This document shows, piece by piece, positions 7,151 to 13,721 of a stretch of DNA of 64,000 nt; position 1 is the stretch's first letter, and every line of letters begins with the position of its first letter. This stretch comes from Thermoanaerobaculum sp. (GTDB taxonomy: Bacteria; Acidobacteriota; Thermoanaerobaculia; Multivoradales; UBA5704): contig JAJKHS010000143.1 in the NCBI GenBank assembly GCA_021154885.1, positions 124,001 to 188,000 on the forward strand, read 5' to 3'. Made by a program: the position numbers and the translations under genes. A model generated the notes under the pieces. The model worked only from the letters and a program-made list of their open reading frames with translations, was not told where the DNA came from and ran no database searches.

Positions 7151-8086
7151 ATGGGTCAACACGATCTCAGTTATCGCCTTTTCTTCTCCCACCGGCACAT
7201 GACCCAGGATCTCCTGCAAGAGATCGTGGCCGAGCGATGGGTGGAGCGGATCGACTTCGACTCCGGCGAGTTGGCCGACCCTTCCTACGTTTCCGACAAG
7301 CACGAGAACCGCGAAAGCGACCTCGTCTGGAAGTTCCGGCGCCAGGATGGAGAAGAGCCGGTCTACGTGCTCCTGGAGTTCCAGTCGCGGCCCGATCCCT
7401 CCATGCCGGTCCGTTTCATGGGCTACGAGAGCCTCTTCTACCAGAAGCTGTTGGCCGACAAGCCCGTAGCCGCCTGGAGAAAGCTGCCGCCGGTCATCGC
7501 TGTCCTGGTCTACAATGGATGGGAGCCGTGGCACGTGGCGACGGACCTCGGTTCTTTGATCGGAGAACTGGACGTCTCGGCGGCGACCTACCGGCCGCAG
7601 TTGCGGTACCGGCTGGTGGACGAGTCGGCCTATCGGCGGGAGGATCTGGCATCGCTGAACAGTCCGGTGGCTGCCCTGTTCCTCATCGAGATGAGCCGCG
7701 ACGGGCAGGAGGTCTGCGCGAGCCTTCGTCGCCTATGGCAGACGATTCCGCCGGATGAGGTTTCCCTGCGGCGGGCTTTCGAGACCTGGCTGCGGAAGGT
7801 CATCCTGCCGCGTCTCGGAGTGTCTTGGGAGGAAACCGCAGAACTCACTATGGAGGAGGTGGAAACCATGCTGGCTGAAAGCATCGACCGTTGGAACCGT
7901 GAGCTCCTAGAAAAGGGCCGCCAGGAGGGGGAGGCCCAAGTAGTGCTTCGGTTACTCCGATTGAAGTTCGGTCCTCTGGAGCCGGAGACCGAGGAGCGGG
8001 TGCGATCTGCCGATACGGACCGCCTCCTGGAGTGGGGCGAGCGAGTTTTGACCGCCCAAAGTCTCCAGGACGTCTTCCGGGATTGA
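7151..8086 (+). CDS. Rpn-family nuclease (recombination-promoting nuclease/putative transposase)
   Basis: The 311-residue protein has an N-terminal PD-(D/E)XK domain of the Rpn type: Asp57 in ESDLVWK, then Glu76-x-Gln78 in VLLEFQS, followed by the conserved MPVRFMGYESLFYQ. The C-terminal 70 residues are a DUF4351-like module with one KGRQEG repeat and the signature SLQDVFRD. ATG 7151 is preferred because earlier starts fall in repeat R1. Rpn proteins are toxic DNases; in E. coli they are antagonised by a small protein translated from within the same gene and act against phage. Here the C-terminal module has its own ribosome site (see 7868) and is followed by further copies. Confidence 0.8.
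   Translation: MGQHDLSYRLFFSHRHMTQDLLQEIVAERWVERIDFDSGELADPSYVSDKHENRESDLVWKFRRQDGEEPVYVLLEFQSRPDPSMPVRFMGYESLFYQKLLADKPVAAWRKLPPVIAVLVYNGWEPWHVATDLGSLIGELDVSAATYRPQLRYRLVDESAYRREDLASLNSPVAALFLIEMSRDGQEVCASLRRLWQTIPPDEVSLRRAFETWLRKVILPRLGVSWEETAELTMEEVETMLAESIDRWNRELLEKGRQEGEAQVVLRLLRLKFGPLEPETEERVRSADTDRLLEWGERVLTAQSLQDVFRD
7868..8086 (+). CDS. Internal C-terminal product of Rpn gene (RpnS-like)
   Basis: Within the nuclease gene, AGGAGGTGG at 7854-7862 lies 5 nt before ATG 7868, which is in frame with the nuclease. This site would yield a 72-residue protein beginning MLAESIDRWNRELLEKGRQE. The same Shine-Dalgarno-ATG pair heads each stand-alone copy downstream, where it must be the start. 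By analogy with RpnS it could bind and inhibit the nuclease. Internal initiation is inferred from sequence only. Confidence 0.6.
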   Translation: MLAESIDRWNRELLEKGRQEGEAQVVLRLLRLKFGPLEPETEERVRSADTDRLLEWGERVLTAQSLQDVFRD

Positions 8087-8139
8087 TCCAGCTCAAGGGG
8101 GATGAAGCCGCAGCCCTCACTATGGAGGAGGTGGGAACC

Positions 8140-8394
8140 ATGCTGGCTGAAAGCATCGACCGTTGGAACCGTGAGCTCCTGGAAAAGGGCCGTCAGGAAG
8201 GTCTTCAAGAAGGCCGCCAGGAAGGTCGTCAGGAGGGGGAGGCCCAGGTAGTGCTTCGGCAACTCCGATTGAAGTTCGGTCCTCTGGAGCCGGAGACCGT
8301 GTATCGGGTGCGATCTTCCGATCCGGACCGCCTTCTGGAGTGGGGCGAGCGAGTTTTGACGGCCCAAAGTCTCCAGGATGTCTTCCGGGATTGA
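8140..8394 (+). CDS. Stand-alone Rpn C-terminal module, copy 2
   Basis: An 84-residue protein starts at ATG 8140, preceded by AGGAGG at 8126-8131. It is a diverged duplicate of the last 72 residues of the nuclease, beginning MLAESIDRWNRELLEKGRQE and ending AQSLQDVFRD. It differs mainly in having about four tetrapeptide (E-G-R/L-Q) repeats where the nuclease has one. It carries no nuclease domain. It lies 53 bp after the nuclease stop, in a different frame. Candidate inhibitor or dimerisation partner of the nuclease; alternatively a decaying duplication, although the frame and start signals are intact. Confidence 0.65.
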   Translation: MLAESIDRWNRELLEKGRQEGLQEGRQEGRQEGEAQVVLRQLRLKFGPLEPETVYRVRSSDPDRLLEWGERVLTAQSLQDVFRD

Positions 8395-8418
8395 TCCACT
8401 CTGGAGGAGGTGGACACC

Positions 8419-8931
8419 ATGCTGACTGAAAATATCAACCGTTGGACTCGCGAGATCCGAGAAGAAGGCCGGCAGGAGGGGGAGGCCCAAGTGGTGCTTC
8501 GGCTACTCCAATTGAAGTTCGGACGTCTGGAGCCCGAGACCGTGTATCGGGTGCGATCTGCCGATCCGGACCGCCTCCTGAAGTGGGGCGAGCGAGTCTT
8601 GACGGCCCAAAGTCTGCAGGATGTCTTCCCACCTCATGAGGAACCCGCCACACTGACTCTGGAGGAGATGGAAACCATGCTGGCTGAAAACATCGACCGT
8701 TGGAACCGTGAGCTCCTAGAGAAGGGCCGCCAAAAAGGCCGCCAGGAAGGTCGCCAGCAGGGCCGCCAGGAGGGGGAGGCCCGGCTGGTGCTTCGGCAAC
8801 TCCAATTGAAGTTCGGGCCTCTGGAGCCCGCGATCGAGGATCGGGTGCGATCTGCCGATCCGGACCGCCTCTTGGAGTTGGGCGAGCGAGTTTTGACGGC
8901 CCAAAGTCTCCAGGATGTCTTCCGGGACTGA
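8419..8931 (+). CDS. Fused tandem Rpn C-terminal modules, copies 3 and 4
   Basis: A 170-residue protein starts at ATG 8419 behind AGGAGG (8405-8410). It contains two more modules in one frame: residues 1-73 (one EGRQEG repeat, ending SLQDVF) and about 87-170 (about four repeats, ending AQSLQDVFRD), joined by a PPHEEPATL linker. Module 4 retains its own site, AGGAG at 8663-8667 before ATG 8677, so an 84-residue product could also be made. The linker may have arisen by loss of the stop of module 3, since the other modules end RD-stop. No catalytic domain is present. Confidence 0.62.
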   Translation: MLTENINRWTREIREEGRQEGEAQVVLRLLQLKFGRLEPETVYRVRSADPDRLLKWGERVLTAQSLQDVFPPHEEPATLTLEEMETMLAENIDRWNRELLEKGRQKGRQEGRQQGRQEGEARLVLRQLQLKFGPLEPAIEDRVRSADPDRLLELGERVLTAQSLQDVFRD

Positions 8932-9600
8932 TCAGCACAAAGCAGAACGTTGACCTGCTCGCCTGTCACCTCCGGCACGACCGAAGCCGCCGAAGACCGA
9001 TAGGCGCGATCAACTCCAGAGTCTCACCGGTATCGATCCTCTATGCGGTGTGAGGTCTGCGGTCAGAAGGCTCTGCGCCTAGTCGGTGAAGTGGCACCTG
9101 CCCGAGCGCCGAGGGCTCCGCCGCGGTGATCCCATCGTTCATAGCTCGATGTCAATATTATCTGCTCAGCCGTGGAGGCAGGGAAGTTGTGTATCCCACT
9201 CGGGTCCTGCTGTATAATCATCGACGTGAAATCGCGGTTGCGGAGCCTGGGCATGCGGCCGATCCCTTCGCTGGACGGTCCTCGGACAGCCACACGGCGG
9301 CTGTCGGGGGTGGTGTGGAGGTCGGCAGGGCGTCGCGCGAAGCGTCTGCCAGGGATTGAATCCCATAGGACCGCCTCGGACTCGCCCGCGGCTTCGTTCA
9401 ACCTGCGTCTATCCGAAATCCTCCCGGGACCCGTTGAGGACTCCGGGACGATTTCTTGGGGAGGATCTCGGATAGACGCTTAAAGGTTGGGCGTCTCTGT
9501 GCTGCGTGCTGTCCGAGCTACGTGTAAAAAAGGTTTGAGAGAGCGCCGCGCGCATCCCGCATCAAACAGGAGCCGGCGCCTATTGAAAGGGAGCATCTAA
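8932..9600. other. Non-coding stretch with a large inverted repeat
   Basis: I see no convincing gene here. At 9396-9492 there is an imperfect 97-bp palindrome: GCGTCTATCCGA pairs with TCGGATAGACGC, nested CCGGG arms lie inside, and CAACC/GGTTG arms lie outside. Its ends read GTTCAAC and GTTGGGC, loosely fitting the R'' and R' boxes of an integron attC, but the spacers are not canonical. A TATAAT-like hexamer occurs near 9215 without a good -35. A minus-strand open frame at 9063-9401 has no recognisable features. Confidence 0.4.
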
Positions 9601-9879
9601 ATGTCTAAATCACGAGGATCAGGGATATTTGCAGCTTCGGTGGGTGCCCTGTTTGCGCTAGCGGTTTGGAATCCCACCGGCATAAATTTCACACGTCTCG
9701 ACCGCATTGAAGTGATAAACGGCTGGTTCGTATTTGCTGCGGCAGTTCTCATCTTTTGGGGAAGCTATCGGGCAATCAGGCCACATGTGGAAAATCCACC
9801 AATAGGCCAAGATACACTCAACTTCGTGGTAGCTATCGTGGGCGCTACATTCGCAATCTTGGGCTTCTTGGCCAAATGA
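9601..9879 (+). CDS. Small membrane protein, unknown
   Basis: This 92-residue protein starts at ATG 9601 with GGGAG about 8 nt upstream. Three hydrophobic segments are visible (IFAASVGALFALAVW; WFVFAAAVLIFWGSY; LNFVVAIVGATFAILGFLA), so it should span the inner membrane two or three times. Codon choice is visibly more AT-rich than in the housekeeping genes nearby, consistent with recent acquisition. It is upstream of a putative integron cassette and might share it. I do not recognise the family. Confidence 0.6.
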   Translation: MSKSRGSGIFAASVGALFALAVWNPTGINFTRLDRIEVINGWFVFAAAVLIFWGSYRAIRPHVENPPIGQDTLNFVVAIVGATFAILGFLAK

Positions 9880-9935
9880 AGGTGTCGCTTAGTCATCGTT
9901 ACTCAAGAGGCTGAGAGGGAGGAGGCTCTGTGGTG

Positions 9936-10160
9936 ATGGTTAAGGAATCTGAGCACGTCCTGGTAAATAGGTGTCCCTGTGGCAAGCCGATGCAGGGTGG
10001 CGCCCATCATCAGCAATCATGGAACTGCGCCGGAGGCCATCAGTTTCTTGTAACGAGTCCTGATCCTCCGATAACAGCGAGAGTACTGGTGGGTTATGGT
10101 GAGGCGGGCATCAAGGCAGGCTCAGTATACACTTGGAATTCGAGGGAGAACCAGCCCTGA
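9936..10160 (+). CDS. Small Cys/His-rich protein in a cassette-like setting
   Basis: The open frame codes for 74-76 residues; GTG 9930 and ATG 9936 are both possible after the strong GGGAGGAGG at 9917-9925. The N-terminal half has RCPCGKPM, HH and WNCAGGH, a Cys/His pattern that could bind one zinc ion. The second half (ARVLVGYGEAGIKAGSVYTW) has no known motif. The stop codon lies 22 bp before an attC-like site in the same orientation, the normal geometry of an integron gene cassette. Function unknown. Confidence 0.5.
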   Translation: MVKESEHVLVNRCPCGKPMQGGAHHQQSWNCAGGHQFLVTSPDPPITARVLVGYGEAGIKAGSVYTWNSRENQP

Positions 10161-10182
10161 AACGGTGACTAAAATTAAACTC

Positions 10183-10254
10183 GCCCAACTCCGGGGGCCT
10201 CAACCGGACGCCACCGCTACGCGGTGCCGCGCGGTTAGGCCCGAAGCGTTAGGC
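10183..10254 (+). other. Integron attC-like recombination site
   Basis: This 72-bp site has all the parts of an attC. R'' is GCCCAAC (10183-10189, fits RYYYAAC) and R' is GTTAGGC (10248-10254, fits GTTRRRY). Each is followed or preceded by a 5-nt spacer (TCCGG, GAAGC). The stem GGGCCT-C-AACCG pairs with CGGTTAGGCCC leaving one extrahelical base, and a CACCGC/GCGGTG terminal hairpin closes it. No integron integrase is in the window, so it would be an orphan attC or part of a cluster lacking an integrase. Confidence 0.65.
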
Positions 10255-10372
10255 GCGCTGTGTAAGTCCCGAAGTGCGCCCGGCGCGATGTCATGGGAAA
10301 ACAATGAAAAAGCTTAGACCCTTCCACATGCGCGCGTCGGGCGAACAATCTGGCAAAAGCAGAGTGTTTCTT

Positions 10373-10475
10373 AGGGAGCGTCACAGAATAACTGTCTCAT
10401 ATGTCAAAATTTGCGCCCTTGCAGGATCTAGATTGAGAAATCTTGACATGGGACAGTTATTTCGTGACAGGTCCT
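10373..10475. repeat. MITE-like inverted repeat
   Basis: Two roughly 38-bp arms are inverted around a 25-bp centre. The arms share GTCACxxAATAACTGTCyCA followed by TGTCAAxATTT with a few mismatches. The arrangement looks like two insertion-sequence ends brought together or a very short nonautonomous element. No target duplication was found at its edges. It separates the attC-like site from the next gene. Confidence 0.55.
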
Positions 10476-10514
10476 TAGTCCTCTGGTCACGCCTCGTCCT
10501 GCGAGCGTTCAGTG

Positions 10515-11366
10515 ATGCGCAGATTCTATCCTCGCAAAACGCCTGATCGGGTCATGTTCTGGGCCTGCGTAGCCTTCCTCCTATGGATCATCTGGGAGGC
10601 GACGAGCCGGCGTGCCGATCTTCTTGGCGTAGCACTGGATGGGCTTCTCTTGGCCGTCGGTATCTTCGGACTGTACAACCTACAGGACAGACGGCCGCCA
10701 AGTTCAGTGACTGAGCGCGTTCCGCTTGAGAAACGGTTCCTGGTGTTCTCCCGAGAACGTTATCTGCTGCTTGCAGGAGGGAGCCCTGACGTCGCGCGAA
10801 GCCTGTTTTCTCTGGATTCCATAGCGCAGTTCCTTATCCTCTCAGCCGGCGCTACAGTACTCTTCCTCGATAGCCATCTGAGCATGTTATCAGGTTTGTC
10901 GGGTTCAATCATTGCTGGCGGCCTATTAGCAGTAGTCATCAGCCGCTTGTATTGCGCCGGGATAGCTGTCTGCAGTATGTTCGGGGTGTCACTCGGGGAG
11001 GACCGCATTTTTGGCGCGGTAGTTCTCAACTTCCTGACTAATGTTCTGAGTTCAACGCTGTTAGTCATACTATGTTTGTTCCACTTCGGAGCGGTGGATG
11101 GCCTCGCAGATATCTTTATAACATATTGGCCCCGTCTTACTCAAGGTGTCGGCTCCGCCTTGGCCCAATTGATTGCATGGAGTCTCTCTGCGGCTACTGT
11201 TTCTGCGATCTCCAGTGGAGTTCTTAGTAATGCCGTCTATGGCGTTCTCAAGGAGTTCTGCATGAGGCGGAGGAGAAGAGGCAACGCGCTGGGTGCTCCT
11301 TCCCTTCCGAAGGTGCAACGGCGCCGGGAGGGGAGCAAACGCCGTGTTCGGCGCCGCATTCACTGA
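10515..11366 (+). CDS. Polytopic membrane protein, unknown
   Basis: This protein of about 283 residues starts at ATG 10515; GTG 10512 directly before it is an alternative. Hydrophobic segments occur at about residues 13-28, 38-56, 102-120, 130-155, 165-190 and 215-240, predicting five or six membrane helices. The C-terminal tail is strongly basic (RRRRRG, RRREGSKRRVRRRIH) and would face the cytoplasm. Base composition is more AT-rich than the flanking rnpB-ldcA region, suggesting acquisition. No family recognised. Confidence 0.55.
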   Translation: MRRFYPRKTPDRVMFWACVAFLLWIIWEATSRRADLLGVALDGLLLAVGIFGLYNLQDRRPPSSVTERVPLEKRFLVFSRERYLLLAGGSPDVARSLFSLDSIAQFLILSAGATVLFLDSHLSMLSGLSGSIIAGGLLAVVISRLYCAGIAVCSMFGVSLGEDRIFGAVVLNFLTNVLSSTLLVILCLFHFGAVDGLADIFITYWPRLTQGVGSALAQLIAWSLSAATVSAISSGVLSNAVYGVLKEFCMRRRRRGNALGAPSLPKVQRRREGSKRRVRRRIH

Positions 11367-11562
11367 ACCGCGCTCCGCGCAGTCGCCACCGGTGAGCTTC
11401 AGTTACGTTGACCGTGTGGTACCCGCGGGGGATTCTCCAGGGCCCTCTCGGATCTCGCCGGTCGCGTCGATGCGATCGCTCGTGGTCCCCCGTCATTCCG
11501 CCAGAGCGCAGAGGAAGATCGGGGAGGGAAGAGACGGCGAGGTCTTTGGGGTATACTGGCGT

Positions 11563-11982
<420 letters not shown>

Positions 11983-11983
11983 C

Positions 11984-12895
11984 TTGATCTCCCCTGCACA
12001 GCTTCCCCCTCCGGCCGGTCCCGGCGACCGGGTGGGGGTGGCCGCTCTCTCCGGTCCCGTAGATCCCGGCCGGCTGGAGACGGGCCTCTCCGCCCTGCGC
12101 CGCCTGGGCTTCGAGCCGGTGCTGGCGGACAACCTCCTGAGCCGGCACGGCCTGTTCGCGGGCTGCGACGCCGACCGCCTCGCCGCTTTCCACCGCCTGG
12201 CGGCCGACCCCAATCTCCGGGCCATCCTCTTCGCCCGCGGCGGCCACGGCGTGCTGCGGCTCCTGCCCGGCCTCGACTGGGACCTCCTCGCCCGCCACCC
12301 CAGAGCCTACATGGGCTACTCCGACCTCACCCCCTTCCTCCTGGAGGTGGTGCGCCGGCTGGGCTTGGTCGCGTTCCACGGTCCCATGGTGGCGGCCGAT
12401 CTGGCCCGGGGGATGTCGCCCGGCGACGAGGCGTCATTTCTCGATGCGCTCGCCGGCCGCTATCCGGCCGAGCTGCCGTTCACGGCCGTGCTCCGTCCGG
12501 GGGAGGCTCGCGGGCCGCTGCTCGGCGGCTGCCTCAGCCTGCTGACGGCCACCCTGGGCACACCTTGGGCCCCCGACCTCGTGGGCGCCGTCGTCTTCTG
12601 GGAGGACATCAACGAGCCCCCCTACCGCATCGACCGCATGTTGACCCACCTGGGGCTCTCGGGTAATCTCGCCAACATCGCGGGCATGATCGTCGGCCAT
12701 CTCGGTGAACCCCAGGAACCGGGCCGGGATGCGGTGGACTGGCCGTCGCAGATCGCCGACAGCCTCGCCCGCTATTCCTGGCCGCTCGCCTGGGGCTTGG
12801 AGAGCGGCCACGTGCCGCCCAACCGGACGCTCCCCCTGGGGATGATGGCGCGGTTGGACGCAGAAGCAGGTCGGCTCGTACTCGGTGAGGGATAG
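11984..12895 (+). CDS. ldcA: LD-carboxypeptidase, peptidase S66 family
   Basis: The 303-residue enzyme trims the terminal D-Ala from tetrapeptide stems in recycled murein. The catalytic Ser is in GYSDLT (about residue 113), the Glu is in WEDINEPPYRIDRM (about 205), and the His is in GHVPPNRTLPLG near the C-terminus; FARGGHG marks the conserved N-lobe turn. The best start is TTG 11984, two bases beyond the rnpB 3' end, so the only ribosome site candidate (GGAG 11968-11971) lies inside the RNase P P1 helix. The family N-terminus (GDRVGVAALSGP) follows 14 residues later, so little sequence could be missing. Confidence 0.88.
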   Translation: MISPAQLPPPAGPGDRVGVAALSGPVDPGRLETGLSALRRLGFEPVLADNLLSRHGLFAGCDADRLAAFHRLAADPNLRAILFARGGHGVLRLLPGLDWDLLARHPRAYMGYSDLTPFLLEVVRRLGLVAFHGPMVAADLARGMSPGDEASFLDALAGRYPAELPFTAVLRPGEARGPLLGGCLSLLTATLGTPWAPDLVGAVVFWEDINEPPYRIDRMLTHLGLSGNLANIAGMIVGHLGEPQEPGRDAVDWPSQIADSLARYSWPLAWGLESGHVPPNRTLPLGMMARLDAEAGRLVLGEG

Positions 12896-12901
12896 GGTCC
12901 A

Positions 12902-13690
12902 ATGGTCAACCCAGTTTTCAAGACCACCAGCAACAGCGGCACCGCGACCACCAGGAGGGGCTACGCCCTCGAATTCAAGGCGGGAGAGTACGTCTTTCGC
13001 GAGGGCGAGCTGGGGCTGGAGATGTACATCATCAACGAAGGGAAGGTGGAGATCCTCAACCACGTCGGCGACGAGGAGCAGATCCTCGCCGTGCTGGAGA
13101 AAGGGGACTTCTTCGGCGAGATGTCGGTGCTGGAGGACCTCCCCCGGGCGGCCTCGGCACGGGCGGCCACGGACGTCCGCCTGCTGCAGATCAACGGCTC
13201 CACCTTCGACCAGCTCCTCCAGGGCAATCCCGAGATCGCCGTGCGCATGATGCGCAAGCTCTCCCGCCGCCTGCGCGAGACGGACGAGATGCTGAAGTCG
13301 CTCCTCGGCACCAAGGTCACGGCCTCCCGCGAGATGCCCCGGCCGGTGGTGCAGGCCGTGGCGGAGGGGCCGGAGAAGCTGGTGCACGTCCCGTCGGGGA
13401 TGGAGTTCCCGCTCTCCAACGGCCCCGAGACGACCATCGGCCGCAAGGACCCGGTGACCGGCATCTACCCCGACATCGACCTCACGCCGGTGGACAACCA
13501 GCGCTCGGTGAGCCGCCGTCACTCCAAGATCTATCGCCGTGGCAGCAAGTTTTTTTTCGGCGAGGAGATCGGCACCATGAACAGCACCTTCCTGAACGGC
13601 AAGCGTCTGGAGACCGGAGTCCCCTCCGAGATCCGCCCCGGCGACGAGGTGCGCTTCGGCGTCGTCGTCCTGCGTTTCGAGGGCGCGTAG
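12902..13690 (+). CDS. Cyclic-nucleotide-binding plus FHA domain protein
   Basis: The 262-residue protein has two signalling domains. Residues about 20-125 form a cNMP-binding fold (EFKAGEYVFREGELGLEMYI, GDFFGEMSVLEDLPRAASAR, where the FGE and PRxA motifs form the phosphate-binding cassette). Residues about 165-260 form an FHA domain (TTIGRKD, SVSRRHSKI, STFLNGKRL) that binds phosphothreonine. There is no DNA-binding or catalytic domain, so it is likely an adaptor linking a nucleotide signal to a Ser/Thr kinase partner. It begins 6 nt after the ldcA stop and is followed by recG. Confidence 0.85.
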   Translation: MVNPVFKTTSNSGTATTRRGYALEFKAGEYVFREGELGLEMYIINEGKVEILNHVGDEEQILAVLEKGDFFGEMSVLEDLPRAASARAATDVRLLQINGSTFDQLLQGNPEIAVRMMRKLSRRLRETDEMLKSLLGTKVTASREMPRPVVQAVAEGPEKLVHVPSGMEFPLSNGPETTIGRKDPVTGIYPDIDLTPVDNQRSVSRRHSKIYRRGSKFFFGEEIGTMNSTFLNGKRLETGVPSEIRPGDEVRFGVVVLRFEGA

Positions 13691-13721
13691 GGTCCTGGAC
13701 CTCGACACGCCTCTCCGCCAG

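Noticed and set aside
9063-9401. 112-residue minus-strand frame between Rpn modules and the cassette region
   Set aside because: No ribosome site, no motif and composition like non-coding sequence.
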